Shown piece after piece: positions 41,901 to 53,069 of a stretch of DNA of 64,000 bases. The position numbers were made by a program, and so were the translations under genes. The notes beneath the pieces were generated by a model. That model saw only the letters and a list, made by a program, of their open reading frames with translations. It searched no databases and had not been told where the DNA came from. The stretch's first letter is position 1; every line of letters begins with the position of its first letter. The stretch covers positions 64,793 through 128,792 of the forward strand of contig JAJVDF010000206.1 in assembly GCA_022410635.1 (NCBI GenBank), given 5' to 3'. Source of the stretch: Tretioscincus oriximinensis (Eukaryota > Chordata > Lepidosauria > Squamata > Gymnophthalmidae).

Positions 41901-44900
41901 TAATAATAATAATAATAATAAAAAAGTGGAACAGTTTTGTTCTTGTTTAACATTATCAACAGTAACACTGCTGTTTGATTCTAATGTGATTCAGTCTAGT
42001 CCTTTTTATTCTTTTTAAGTACATAGTAGTATTTGCTGAAAGTGGATGTTAACTCGTCAATAGGGCAAATAATAATAATAGTAATAAAACCTTTTTTTAT
42101 ATTGCCCTTTTGAAAAGAGGGTGGTACAGAACTAAACAATACAATATAAAATATCATAAAACAGTGCAGTATTTAGTACAACGGTTAACTATTGCTCCTA
42201 ATCCCTACAGAGAGTTATTTGAGTGAGTTAAAGAAAAAAGTTTCAGGCCTTTTGGGAACAGACGTAAATCTTCTTGTTCCCTAATGTTATGTGGGAGGGT
42301 GTTCCACAGATAAAGGCTAGGAAGAGAAATGTGCTAGAAAACAAAAGTGTCATGGGACAGATCTCCCGAAATAAACTAGCTACATTGTACACCTGTATCA
42401 AAACAAACAGTCACATAGAATTGTCCATGTAGATGAAGTGATCAATTATCCAACTCATTAGTACTTTAAAAATAAAAAGTATTTCTGCACATTCTTCTTG
42501 GACTTTATCAGACAAATCCATTACAAGTCCTAAATTTCAATTAAGATTCATTATTCTTATCAAACCTAGTAAGCTTTAATTGTAGAGTTTCCATAAGAGA
42601 TCTAGGGCAAAGTTTACGTATAAGAACATATAAAAGATCCTTCCTGGATCAAGCCACAGTTCATCTTATGTTACACAGTCGCCCTGCAATTACTTTTGGA
42701 GATTTCAAGCNTATCTCAGCTCCCTCTTAAATGGCCTTTAGAGACACCTTTCCTGTGTCTCCCACCTAAACACGGCATTTATTTAATTTATTCACATTAC
42801 ACACAAAGGTCTCAGGTATCAGTTTTAGTAGCCATTGATAAACTTGTTCTTTCATTTGTTCAAGTCTTTTTTAAAGATACCTACGCAGGTTACTGTTACC
42901 ACCTCTTCTGTCTAAACTATTTCCTCTTGTTGGTCCTAACCTTTATGCTCATCAAGTGTGTTCCCTGGTTTTAGCAAGGGAGAAAATAGTTTTTCTTCAC
43001 TCACTTTTCCTGCACCTTGCATGATTTTGTATAGTTCTATAGCAATCTTAATGCTGAATTTGTCCCAGTCTTTGATCATTCTAGCTCCCCCTGGACCTTT
43101 TCTGAGATGCATTGACAAGAACTATACATAATATTCCAAATATGTCCTTACTATGGATTCATACAGAGGCACAGTGTTGCTTGCTGAATGATTTTCTATT
43201 CCCATCCTAATTTTCTCAAGCATTGAGGGTTTTTTTCCTGCCCTCGTACAAACAGCTCAACTTTCATCAATTTATAGGTGTAGCTGTGGTTCTTTGCCCA
43301 ACTGTGCATCATTTGTAACTTACCATAAAATGGAAGCACATTTGCCAGATTACAGACCTTGTTCCCTTCTGGACTTAAAATTTATTTATTTTTCTTAACA
43401 TAGTGTGGTAGGCATACGAAAGAGAGGGAACTAGATATAAATGGGCATGGGTGAAGAACAATAGTCCACCCTTCATATACTGCAAGGATTCTGTTCCATT
43501 TAGTCATACTTAAATAAATCATAGGTTTTCTTTTATTAGGAGATCCTTCTATGTTTTACAATCCATGGCAGTTTTCAATATTGTGATATAAAAGAGATTA
43601 CGCATATTGCTGATAGTGTGTAAGCATGGTCATCAATACAGTAGTATGCATTGTGGGATAAAGCACAATGTTTATGTACTTGTAGTACTATATACATAAT
43701 TATAACAGTTCATGACAGAAGTTCTATATGGATTATGGAAAAAAATCCCAAATAATACTTGGGTAGTCTATAGAAGCATTTGAAGACAGACTAAGGAAGG
43801 CCAAGAAGCAGTTGGAAAGAGTTAGTTTGGGGTGGCATAAATTTATGTGTGAAAAGATTCTTGTATCAAGAGAAGCCGTGACGGCAAATCTTGGAGAAGC
43901 ACATGAATGACAGCTAAGGATTAAGCAATGATCAAAGTGGTCAGGGTTTTTTTTAAACTTGACAGGGCCTGAATGCACCCAGTCACCATAAGTATAACTT
44001 TGAGTGTATAGACTTGGCCTTTGCCTGAAGAAACTGCTCTCCCTTCCTCATCCTCAGATACTGTTGCTTTAATATGTGCTGGTTTTTTAATACGTTGACT
44101 TTTTTGTTGTCAACAGCCTTGAGACCTATGGGCATGGGGCGGTATAAAAATGTAAATAAATAAAAATAATTAAAATAAAATGATCGTTTTTAGAAAGTGG
44201 CAGATTGCAATGTTAAAGTATTTTCATTTGAGCTGACCAAGCATTTCTATGAATTGTTAGTGCATAATGCTAGATTTAATCTGTCATTACTACTGTTTTA
44301 TCAAGTTGGAAAACAGTTTGACTGTTCAAATCTCTTGTTACCTCTTGATTCTTTACCAGGGATTCTCAGGGAAATTGAGTTTGTCACTGAGTTTTAATCA
44401 TGTTTTATATTATATATATTATATTGCATGTTTTATATTTTATATATTTAATTTAAAGGCCTTCTTTTGATTTGTAATGGTCTGTTGACTAATCAATAAA
44501 GATTTTGATTTACTGATACTCTCATTTTAAATTGTTTTGTTGAACAGAGCCAAACTGACAAGCTGGCTAAAGTCTATCAGCCAAAGCGTGCCATCTTAGC
44601 AACTAAATGTGGTATATCTGTTGCTCACCTTTTGGCAGCTCGTCAAGATCTGTCAAAGATTATGAGAACTAGTAGTGGATCTATTAGAGAAAAGACTGTG
44701 TGTGCTATTAATAAGGTATCTTTTTTCCTATTTATATAATTTAGTTCATAAGATGTATTGACAGAAACAAATGCAATGAATTCTTTTGAGAAATAGCATT
44801 TTAACCATTGGGCAGTTGTGCAGGATTTGTTAATTGTTTGAGTCTGTCTCCAAATTATAGCAGCATTGTTATCATTTCATTATTTTGTACATTCTGGATG

Positions 44901-45826
44901 CCAGAAATTTACATTCGTGAAAATTCATATTCATTTTAAGATTGCTAAAAAATTGCCTTTTTCCTCCCCTGATGCAATTTTTCATCCTAGCTTTTTTCTC
45001 TTCTAACTTGGTTTAAAGTTGTGTTTATGTGGAATAATTTCTTAATGCTTTGTTGCCATATTTTGGAACTATACAGCTCGTACTATCTGTATTCTAACTT
45101 ACTGGTTTCTTCTGCTTCTAGGTATTAATGGGCAGAGTGCCTGACAGAGGTGGTAGACCCAATGAAATTGAGCCACCCCCTCCTGAAATGCCCCCATGGC
45201 AAAAAAGGCAAGATGGTCCTCAGCAACAGAGTGGTGGTGGCCGAGGCGGAAGAGGTGGATATGAGTCATCATATGGAGGCCGAGGAGGTTATGAACAAGG
45301 AGGCTATGACCGAGGGAGTCGAGGAGGGCATGACACATCTTATGGAGGCCGGGGAGGTCATGAACATGGAGGTCATGAACGAGGAGGCCGAGGACGTGGT
45401 TATGACCATGGAGGCCGAGGGGGAGGCCGTGGTGGCAAACCTCAAGGTGGCTGGACTGATGGTGGAGGAAATAGTTATCAAGATACCAACTATAGGGATA
45501 ATAACTACAGAGACGGAGGTTTTCAAACTGGTGGTTACCATGGTGGAGGTGGCTATGGTGCCTATCAGTCTTCATATTCGGGAAGTGGCAACTACCAACA
45601 AGACAACAGATATCAAGATGGGCATCCCAGCGATCGAGGTGGAGGCCGTGGTGGAGGCCGTGGTGGGCGAGGTGGGCGAGGTGGTCGTGGGGGCCAAGGA
45701 GGTGGCTGGGGAGGTAGGGGTGCGCAGAACTTCAATCAAGGGGGACAGTTTGAGCAGCACTTTCAACACGGTGGATATCAATACAGTCAATCTGGATTTG
45801 GACAAGGAAGACACTACACAAGCTGA
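35868..45826 (+). CDS. FAM98A: FAM98A, complete
   Basis: Eight exons: 35868-35920, 36396-36544, 37968-38102, 38235-38419, 39353-39433, 41243-41359, 44548-44715, 45122-45826. All have GT-AG borders and matching phases. They encode 530 residues, close to the roughly 519 of the human protein. The N-terminal FAM98 domain (DUF2465, about residues 10-330) is highly conserved: MNCPY, RLFIQKNCLLLLTYLISELE, EYEVRRKLLIKRLDVTVQSF and GWSDRAK. The C-terminus from exon 8 is Gly/Arg/Tyr-rich with many RGG motifs and ends GQGRHYTS. Family knowledge: FAM98 proteins associate with RNA and the tRNA-ligase/DDX1 complex, FAM98A is a PRMT1 substrate, and it acts in the cytoplasm. The start codon was chosen by homology of MELELMENDILESLEDLG. 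Confidence 0.96.
36396..36544 (+). CDS. FAM98A: FAM98A exon 2
   Basis: Acceptor TTTGCCAG, donor GTGAGT. Encodes YKGPLLEDGALTQAVSGGA through LEENVQATN. Confidence 0.95.
36545..37967. other. FAM98A intron 2, no feature seen
   Basis: AT-rich with several single Ns. A short TATA run near 37550. No repeat I can assign. Confidence 0.5.
37968..38102 (+). CDS. FAM98A: FAM98A exon 3
   Basis: Acceptor ATTTAAG, donor GTAAGT. Encodes PDEADEFQLEVSGLLGEMNC to QKNCLLLL. Confidence 0.95.
38235..38419 (+). CDS. FAM98A: FAM98A exon 4
   Basis: Acceptor TTTCCTCTAG, donor GTAAGA. Encodes YLISELEAARMLCVNTPPKK to QFFSGIEKK. Confidence 0.95.
38420..39352. other. FAM98A intron 4, no feature seen
   Basis: AT-rich; one N near 39130. 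Ends with the ATTTTGTTACAG acceptor. Confidence 0.5.
39353..39433 (+). CDS. FAM98A: FAM98A exon 5
   Basis: Acceptor TTGTTACAG, donor GTAAGT. Encodes LKETLAKVPSNHVGKPLLSK and PLGPIHW. Confidence 0.95.
39494..39712. mobile_element. Fold-back (MITE-like) element in FAM98A intron 5
   Basis: Two arms of about 75 bp are inverted copies: AAATGTATACACACTTTAAA, CTTCCATAG and TTTACTGTTCTACAAAG on the left are found reversed on the right. The right end reads GAAGCACCCTGTA. This may be a Tc1/mariner-type palindrome (TA at the edge), but that family call is tentative. Confidence 0.65.
39794..40186. mobile_element. Non-autonomous hAT-like element with CpG/purine-rich core
   Basis: Ends are TAGGGTTGCCATA and TATGGCAACCCTA with CCCGGTTT/AAACCGGG-like subterminal parts. 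An 8-bp flanking duplication is seen: GGTGTGAA at 39786-39793 and GGTGTGAG at 40187-40194 (7/8). The core has an alternating purine-pyrimidine run (GTGCACGCGCGCGTGCGCAC) and long GGGGGAG arrays. No transposase. The left end also contains a private hairpin, GGGTTGCCAT-ATT-ATGGCAACCC. Confidence 0.85.
40195..41242. other. FAM98A intron 5, distal part, no feature seen
   Basis: No coding-like frame and no assignable repeat. Ends with the TTTCATTTCAG acceptor. Confidence 0.4.
41243..41359 (+). CDS. FAM98A: FAM98A exon 6
   Basis: Acceptor TTTCATTTCAG, donor GTACAG. Encodes EKIEAINQAIANEYEVRRKL to FGWSDRAK. Confidence 0.96.
41424..41645. mobile_element. Fold-back element P1 in FAM98A intron 6
   Basis: Begins AGAGAAATAGCCGTGTTAGT. 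The arms AGACTAACAGGAGAAAAGTG plus GGTGGCATAAGCTT are repeated in inverted order around a short loop near 41535. Same family as 58879-59068 and a single-arm fragment at 60855-60970. Confidence 0.85.
41811..41935 (-). mobile_element. L2-like LINE tail, antisense, with (AAT)n
   Basis: TTTATTTATCGATCTGTCTT, GCCTCAGGGCAGGTAACA, then an AATAATAATAATAAT run. Short tail fragment. Confidence 0.55.
42066..42400 (-). mobile_element. L2-like LINE 3' fragment, antisense
   Basis: TTATATTGCCCTTTTGAAAAG, then GGTGTTCCACAGATAAAGGC, corresponding on the minus strand to the LWNxLP-type C-terminus and UTR of L2. Eroded. Confidence 0.55.
42610..43400 (-). repeat. CR1-like tail fragment followed by the same old repeat as at 2690-3330
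   Basis: TATAAGAACATATAAAAGATCC at 42619 is the reversed CR1-like tail. From about 42950 the sequence resembles the 2690-3330 repeat: TTGACAAGAACTATACATAAT, ATATTCCAAATATGTCC and TTCATACAGAGGC. The family of the second part is not assigned. Confidence 0.5.
44020..44175 (+). mobile_element. L2-like LINE 3' tail, sense
   Basis: CAACAGCCTTGAGACCTATG, GGGCGGTATAAAAATG and a final AAATAAATAAA. This is the GCC-TTGAG-GGGCGGTATAAA end that squamate L2 elements share with the local SINE tails. Confidence 0.65.
44548..44715 (+). CDS. FAM98A: FAM98A exon 7
   Basis: Acceptor GTTGAACAG, donor GTATCT. Encodes SQTDKLAKVYQPKRAILATK to SGSIREKTVCAINK. Confidence 0.95.
45122..45826 (+). CDS. FAM98A: FAM98A exon 8 (RGG-rich C-terminus)
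   Basis: Acceptor CTGCTTCTAG. Encodes VLMGRVPDRGGRPNEIEPPP, PPWQKRQDGPQQQ, then repeated RGG/YGG units, a NNYRDGGF segment and FEQHFQHGGYQYSQSGFGQG, ending at TGA 45824-45826. RGG repeats bind RNA and are substrates of arginine methyltransferases. The GGN-rich codons also leave a 246-codon open frame in another register (45150-45890), which I treat as a shadow. Confidence 0.96.
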   Translation, partial: VLMGRVPDRGGRPNEIEPPPPEMPPWQKRQDGPQQQSGGGRGGRGGYESSYGGRGGYEQGGYDRGSRGGHDTSYGGRGGHEHGGHERGGRGRGYDHGGRGGGRGGKPQGGWTDGGGNSYQDTNYRDNNYRDGGFQTGGYHGGGGYGAYQSSYSGSGNYQQDNRYQDGHPSDRGGGRGGGRGGRGGRGGRGGQGGGWGGRGAQNFNQGGQFEQHFQHGGYQYSQSGFGQGRHYTS

Positions 45827-46044
45827 GGCTACAAAACTTTCGTTTCAGCAGTGCTCATGTAATAATAGTCTGTTAAAAGTTTCTTTTTAAATTCGATCCA
45901 GGCTATACATCTACAACTCCTGGAAATTATCTTTGCTTTTGATGATCTGTGAAGGTATAGACAAATCGAATGCCTAAAATTTAAACACAGTTCTTCTTTA
46001 GAACTCTTGTAGGTTCAAAACAGTTGTTTGTGGTTGTACATGAT

Positions 46045-46050
46045 AAATAA
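46045..46050 (+). terminator. FAM98A candidate polyadenylation signal
   Basis: AATAAA about 220 bp after the stop. A second AATAAA at 46704-46709 may give a longer 3' UTR. Confidence 0.55.
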
Positions 46051-46710
46051 AATGGAATACATTTGCACCCTAAATTCTTTTTCTTTTCCAAATATAGGTT
46101 CACCATCTTCTTTTAAAATCTTGTCTTTAAGCTACAGATTTTTTTTTCATTCTGACTTTCCTTAAACAACAATCTCAGTTAATTTTGCCAGGTCTGTGCC
46201 TGTTACATGAGTTCTGCTGATGATGAGCAGTTCAATAGCCTTACTCCTCGTTGATCTAAAAATATTACCTGTCCACATCAGAGTTACCCAGCCACTGCTG
46301 TACCATGCAAAGACCGCANNTAAAAACAGGCTAAATTGTAAACAATTAGTGTATGTAGCTTTGTACTTTAGCATAATTCAGTTTTTCATCCATCATAAAG
46401 CAATGGATCTGGTGACCAACCTAATTTTCACTTGAAATTAGCAGTAATGGAGGGCTGAAAACTTGTTATGTGCACGAATTAATACCACTGATCTGCAAAT
46501 TCAGGTTAGGTTTAATTTTGACATTTAACTTGAGAGAAATGCCCTTCCTTTAGGGTTGTTTCATTTCCTTTATTAAAAATCACATCAGTCCGCCTTGCCT
46601 GGGTTTTTGTGTGTATGAGTGTGTGCGCGTGTGTCTGTGTAGAAATACTGTCAAGCTGTGAAAGAAAATGGCTGAAGATATGCTATTGTATAAAAAGGTG
46701 AGCAATAAAA

Positions 46711-48951
46711 TGATCTGTTCTCCTATTGGTTGGNTTATTTTTCATTTTAACAAAGGATCAAATATTGTTAACCAGAAGTCAAGAAGCACGTGGGCTTTTC
46801 CGTCAAACTCTTGAGAAACTGCAGTTAGATGTGAGAAATTAGAGGATTCTGATTTACCCTTTTGCTGTGTTTTATTCTCAGTGCCAAACTGCTCTGGCTT
46901 AGCAGGATTCAGCATTGGGCCACAGAGAGAATATGTAGGCTTGATAGAATTATAGACTATGCAATACTAATGCATTCCTCATCAACATTTGCTAACTTAG
47001 TGGTGCAGGAAATACTTTGGTCTGTGTTCCAGATGTGCAATTGATGACTGAAATGGTCCCATCCAGATCTACAGTTCTATAATTTCTATAGAATAGTGGC
47101 ATTTGTTTTACCTGAAACATTTCATTGTTCACTGGACATAGTGTGTTAGGAAGCGGGAGGGCAAGAAAGAAGCTACTTCTAAGAAGTATTGTGTTTCTTG
47201 CTTTACTGAACATGAATAAGAGATGGTCCTGCTTCTTCCTAAATTTCAGTCTTTAACATGTGCATTGACAACTAATGTTGCTTGGATGGACTAGTTTTCT
47301 GATGTTCCAGAATTCATATTTGAGTTGTTTGCCTCTGTTCCTCCAGTTGTCCAGATCATAATTCTGCTTTTTCTATCGAGCTCTACTTCAACTACAAACT
47401 TGAATTTTGGATGTAGAATAAACTGTACATCCAATACGCTCCAATGTTGTGAATATGGTTAATTTTTTTATAAATCTGTAGATTATCTACCAACTGCCTT
47501 TGATTGTGAGTCAGTAAATTTACTAGTCATGGTTAGAGTCAATATTCTTAAAATTGAAGTTTTCAGTTTCAGTGAGAGGTTTTATGGCTATACTGATATC
47601 ATGTTAAGATTTTTATAACCACCAGGTGGTGCTCCTGATCCAGTTCCTCTACACTATTAGTCTTTTTTTTTAAAAAGTATCTAAGCAGTACCCTAGTTTT
47701 CTCTATGTGTGTTGATGCAAAGATTCTGTGTGCAACATTTAGAGCTGCAATGCTTCCAAGTCATATATAAATGTTCAGGCTCTGAGGATTTGGTTTCAGC
47801 AGGCACTGTGGTTATTTTGTTTTTTAGCCTGTGTGGTATGACAGGATTTAATACAAAGGCCTGATATGAATAGAAACAGTTGTTTTAGTCCATGGAGGTA
47901 TTGTAAGATTTTGAAATGGTATGACAGCTGTCACGTCCCCCTCTTTATCCATTGAGGACACTTGACGAGAAGGACCATCAAGGGTTTGAGGCTCTGGTCA
48001 TAATAGAGGAGGTTATAGAAAAGGCAGGAGTATGGATGAAGAGGCACAGTTGGATATTTCTGATTTTGTAACACACAGAAAACAAACTCAGCAACATCTG
48101 ATTAGAACCACTGAAAAATACCAAGTAATGAGGCAATGTCCAGGCTCCCCTAGCTGTGAGGCATCGGACTGCGAGATCCTCAGGAGTCAGGCATGGCTGA
48201 CAACTGTCCTTTGCCTGGTGTGCTCTGATGTTCTTGTTTCCCACGTGATGTTTCCTTCTGATCCAGTTACCCCAGCTGGAATACCTTTCTCTTTCAGTTA
48301 TTGCCGGTTGGTTATAAACAAAATGTGGTTTCCAAGATAATCTATTTTAGAGGCAGCATTCATAAACTAAAGCCCCTCTCTCTTTTTTATTAGACCTTTC
48401 TGCCATTGCTCTTAGGACTATTTTGTTAGTATCTGGAATAAAGATGTTATTCAGTTCCCTTTGGAGATCTTTGTTGGTTCATGTTAGAGATAGAGCAGTA
48501 GCTCTTGAATTCTTGTTGATACTTAGAGGGATTTTTCAGAGTTACAGTCAATAAAGAGTGGTGGCTCATAGAAGTCCTGTGTATGCAGTCTGTATTTAAG
48601 TAAAATATTCAGAATTAGGCTAGTGTTGAATTTTGGTTCCTTTTAGGAACTGCATTGTGCAAAATCAGTTTTCTTTGGCCTCAGTAGCTGCTGTGTAAGC
48701 AAATGTGGGTTTATGCCCACATTATGCTAAGGTTGTGTAGGGCACCATGGCATAGCCAATCAAGTCTGCTTTTCAAGACCTCTTCCCATCATTAAGTCTC
48801 TGCAATCCACAACAAATCCATTCTAGAAGATCCTAACAATCTCAAAGGTCTATATTGACCAAGGCAATATATGAAGTTAACTAGTTACCAGTTGTAAAGG
48901 CCCTTGCATGCCAAAGATAAAACTTTGAATCTGGCCCAGGAGCTACTGTGT
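46711..48951. other. Intergenic spacer between FAM98A and RASGRP3, no gene seen
   Basis: AT-rich, several short unlinked open frames, no clear repeat. Confidence 0.4.
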
Positions 48952-49186
48952 TCCCCTGAAAATAAGACCGGGTCTTATATTAATTTTTGCTCCAAAAGAC
49001 GTGTTAGGGATAATTTCCAGTGGATGTCTTATTTTTCCATGAACAATTTACATTTATTCTTGAACAATAAAATCAAATGACTTTTCTATGAACTATAACT
49101 AGAACTTATTTTTGGAGTAGGGCTTATATTTTGAGCATCCTCAAAAACCTAAAAATTACAAGGGCTTAATTTTGGGGGGAAAGGGT
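48952..49186. mobile_element. MITE-like element with CCCC-AAAATAAG ends
   Basis: Starts TTCCCCTGAAAATAAGACCG and ends GGGCTTAATTTTGGGGGG, imperfect inverted ends. The interior repeats 'GTCTTATTTT' and 'AGGGCTTATATTTTGAG' like segments. No transposase; superfamily not assigned. Confidence 0.55.
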
Positions 49187-49189
49187 AAT

Positions 49190-49760
49190 CAAGGGACCTC
49201 CAGGGTCATCAGGTCAACCCCCCCCCCCTGTTTATTGCAGGATTCACTAAGCCATCCCAGACAGATGGCTGTCCAATTGCTCTATGAAGACTTCCAGTGA
49301 AGGAGAACTCGTCATCTGGTTTATCTCACCCTTATGGTCAAAGGTTATTTCCTTGCAGTTTCATCCCATTGTTTCTAGTCTTTCCATGTGCCCATGAGAA
49401 CAAAACCGATTCCTCTGCTCTCTGAAAGCCCTTCAGATATTTATAAGCAGCTATCGGGTCTCCTCTCAGTCTCCTCTTTTGCAGACTGAACATCCCTAGA
49501 TCCTTTAACCGTTCCTTATAGGATGTGGTTTCCAGACCACTCACCATCCTCATAACTCTCCTTTGAACTTGCTCTAGTTTATCAATGTCTTTTTTAAATT
49601 AGGGTACCCAGAATTGAATACAGTACTCTTAAGTGTGGTCTGACCAAAGTACTGTAGAGCAGAATAATTACATCACGTGATCAAGATTCTATGCTCTTAA
49701 TACACCCCAGGATTATGTTTGCTGTTTTTGCAGCTGCTTAAAATGCATCTGCTTTACGTG
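49190..49760 (-). mobile_element. CR1 LINE 3' region, antisense
   Basis: Minus-strand frame 49553-49338 encodes YKERLKDLGMFSLQKRRLRGD and PIAAYKYLKG, the CR1 ORF2 C-terminal signature. The 3' UTR lies toward 49190 (AAGGGACCTCCAGGGTCATC, then a poly-C run near 49215). Several frame breaks; the element is 5' truncated. Confidence 0.88.
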
Positions 49761-50372
49761 CAGGACTAGATGTCCCAATCATCAACATGCCACTAGCTGC
49801 AGTTTTTTGGAATCAGTAGAGAGGGTTTTCCACATAGGCTTTATTATTACAATAATCTAAATCTGAAATTACTAGAGCGTAGACAATAGTTTTCAGGCTA
49901 TCTGTACATCGGCCCAAACTAGCAGTAACTGGTACTAGCCACAAAAGTCTTTAGGACCTCTGATTGGAATGAGTGACTCTAGGGGAACTGCTTTTAAAGG
50001 AATGCAACCCCAGTTAGAACCAGCAAATTCCGAAGAATTACCCCACCTGCTACCAATCATGGCAAGGTTTATCCCATTGATTGTACATTGAGAATTACTG
50101 GCAATCTAATTTTAAAAGGCTGCATGTCAGCACCTGCTTGCATTCGCTTTATATCTTCTTAGTGCCCACATCTTGCCTTCTATCAGCCTCAGGGTCTGGA
50201 ATTACACAGGTGGAATGAAAGTGAATTATGAATGTGCATCAACCCTGTGTGTTCTGCCTTCATGGCTCTTAACATACAGCTGGCTATTAATAGTGATATG
50301 CTATGTAGGTGCCTGTGCTTGCATACTGGCTTCTCTGAAAAAACACATGAAGTGGGTTTTCACCTGTGAGAG

Positions 50373-50679
50373 GCAGGCACGGATAGCTCAGTCNCTTAGG
50401 AATTCGTCTCTTGCCTGGGAGATGGGGTTTCAAAGCCCTATGTGGGACGTGGGGAGGGGTGAGCACCTTCCGCTAGCCTGTAGCTCTAGCCAACCCAGCT
50501 ATTCGAAAGCATGAATTGCAAGAAATTGCAAGTGACTGCAAGTAGATTCATGGGAACCACCATAGCCTGGTGGGGAAGATAGAATGGAAGCCTTCGGGCA
50601 AAATATATCCTTGTAAGCCGCTTTGAGTCCCTTTGAAAGGTGAGAAAAGCGGGGTATAAGAACCAAGTTCTTCTTCTTA
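50373..50679 (+). mobile_element. tRNA-derived SINE, copy 1
   Basis: Head GGATAGCTCAGTCNCTTAGG (A-box-like) and GGTTTCAAAGCCC (B-box-like). Body with CAACCCAGCTATTCGAAAGC and ACCACCATAGCCTGGTGGGG. Tail GCCGCTTTGAGTCCCTTTGA, GAAAAGCGGGGTATAAGAAC and (TTC)n. Highly similar copies at 53731-54052 (minus), 58003-58316 (plus) and 63470-63640 (minus, partial). Confidence 0.88.
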
Positions 50680-51689
50680 AGATTGCCTTACACTGTATCT
50701 CTAAAATACTGGCCTCAGTGCAGGAGGAAACCTCTCTGTGGCCTCTCCCACTGTCAGGTAGCCTTGGAAAGATTCTTGATGCGTCTTCAGCCATCNCTGA
50801 AGCTGCCATTTTTTGATCTTCGCACCTGCCCCATGTGGGTTACTTTGTTCTTCATGTTCAGTTGCATAAGGCCTACATGGGGAGGCATGGCTCAAAGTGA
50901 CATCCGAGTAGTACTGGGAGTATTTGGAGGGACAGTCCCGTGCCTGGAGCCCCAAAATCTTTGGCAGGTGGTGGTAGTGTCACTATGCATGTCATTTGGT
51001 GACTCCCTTTCCTTAGGGTGCCCTTTCCAGAAGCAGGGTCCAGAAGTGACATCACCAAACAGGAAATGGGGTGAGGCAAACTTTCTCATGCATTGCTGCC
51101 NGAGAATTCGTATGCCATACGAGGGTGAATTTCCTAATAAAGCATACGTGATTCACGTATGATTCCCAGCACTGCTTCTGAGCTGCTTTTCATATGACAC
51201 ACTTGTTAATGCCTTGGAAGGATTGAAGTCCTTCCGCAAGCCCTATCGCGAGATGCTGCAGAGATGGGCAGACTCCAATGCCCTTCCAAGGTGCTTTGTG
51301 CTGTTTTTGCTTTAAAGGGCATCTTTGTGTTTAGTGAGGACCTCAGTAATGGTAAAGTGACCATTGTTAGATATCTTTTAAAGTAGTAGCTATCTGGTGC
51401 TTAATAGATTACTACAGTTCTGCATTTGATTGCTAAGAGATTTTGAACTTCAAGCTGCTGATTTGCTTTATCCTTCAGATTTGAAGATGAAAAATAAGGA
51501 ACACCTTTTCCTTCCTGCCCCTGCCCCTCAGTCCAACTTTAACCCTATCCTATCATACCCCTTACCTTACCCCTGAATAGTTCCAATTTTCAGCCCAAAA
51601 GGAGCAAAAATTGTATTGCTCCTTAAAAAAACCTGTATGTTTAATAACCCTGATTGTGATCTGTTGAGTACCCTGTTGGTAAAATTTCT

Positions 51690-52022
51690 TATTGGTTGGT
51701 TTTAATCACACACCTCTCTGCCTGGTATAGACAGAGAGTCATCGGCCTATGAAATTTACTTCCAGAAAAAGTGGTGGTAGCTAGCAGCCTGGATAGCTTT
51801 AAGTCAGGATTAGACAAGTTCATGGACGCCCAAGGTATAAACAGCTACTGGGATGGATGGAGCAACAGGCAGTATTCTTGAAATGCCTTTTGCAGAGCTT
51901 TGAGAACAGTTAAAGATTTTGCATTCATCTGTTCCAGACCACCCAGGTGCAGTTAGTGGGCCACTGTGTAAGACAGAATGCTGGTCTAGATGGGCTCTGG
52001 CCCTCTTATGTTCTTTTGTTAG
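51690..52022 (+). mobile_element. CR1-like LINE 3' end
   Basis: GGCCTATGAAATTTACTTCC, GGATAGCTTTAAGTCAGG, GGATGGAGCAACAGGCAG and ATGCTGGTCTAGATGGGC, ending CTTATGTTCTT. Same family as 6455-6747. It reads TCTGTTCCAGACCACCCAGG where the DIRS-interrupted copy is cut. Confidence 0.85.
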
Positions 52023-52024
52023 AC

Positions 52025-53069
52025 AGGTCCTCTAGCCACCTTCCTGTAAGCAGGAAAAATGTTTCCTGTGAGCGAGATAAGGCACAAATGGACTAAAGAG
52101 GTTTCTTCCCTCCCAGGGCTAGCTGTGCTGCAGGCTGAGAGCTATAGCCCACAGGGCAGGGCCCCATGCAGGCTGGGCAGAAGAGATATCCCAGTAGGCC
52201 CCGTTGCTATAATAACAACAGCTCTGTTTTCACATTTTGGCTGCTGCTACTGCGAATTTTGTGAAACTGCTAGGCATCTAAGCACTTATGATCATGAAAA
52301 AATGGCAGAGAAAAGCAGGCAGAAATAAAACTTAAAGCTATAAAACAGGAAACAGAAATTCTGCCGGGAAGTAGTGAAGCAGGAAACTGGAAGTTTGTTA
52401 TTATTTATGTCTGGAACCCCTTCTATACATTTATTGTCACTTCATTAAGTCATCTGTACTGAGAATGTGTGACATAAGCATGAGTAGTTTGTGGCAAGCT
52501 TAATGGGAAAATGTAAACATCTTTTTTCTGTTGGAAAAAAAGAACAATTTAAATCAATGTGCAGGGGAAATCCGTATGTTGGAAAAATATTTAAGCTTCA
52601 AGACTGCTACTGGTATCTAACATGACTCTGCCACATAATAAAAGACGTTGTGGACTTCACAATGTGATACATTAAGATAACACACACAGAATAGTACATA
52701 TGAGGCCTTGCTTTCCTTTCTTAGGTAATTGTGATATTTCCAGGCACTGATGTGTCCTTATGGTGGTAATAAAATAGCTCAGACCCAGTTTTCTTCACTA
52801 AGCCAAAGAGAATCATGAGCATCTTGGAGCTTTATGGTTCCTTTGTTTGCTATCCATGCAAGACTGATCAAACAACTCAACCTAGATGGGAAAAAAGTGT
52901 ATCACTATTTCTTGTGGACGTGATTTTAAAATACTGTGGACAATAGTAGGGAAAAAAGGAAAATATATCTCATTGTGCTTCTTCATACATCTTCTGCAGC
53001 TACAAGTGGATCAGCTAGCCTGTAATATATAAAAAGCATAATTTATTTTACCCCTGAGTACAATATTCT
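52025..53069. other. Intergenic, no gene seen
   Basis: AT-rich. No assignable repeat and no coding-like frame of note. Confidence 0.4.

Noticed and set aside
45099..45575. A 158-codon antisense frame over FAM98A exon 8 (His/Leu-rich)
   Set aside because: Mirror image of the RGG-coding repeats; no splice or promoter evidence.
45150..45890. A 246-codon open frame overlapping FAM98A exon 8 in another register
   Set aside because: It arises from GGN-rich repeats shifted by one base. Composition is only Val/Glu/Met/Ala-rich repeats, with no independent start context.
50373..50450. Possible tRNA gene
   Set aside because: Only the A- and B-box-like parts are kept. It is the head of a SINE with a long body and (TTC)n tail, repeated four times.
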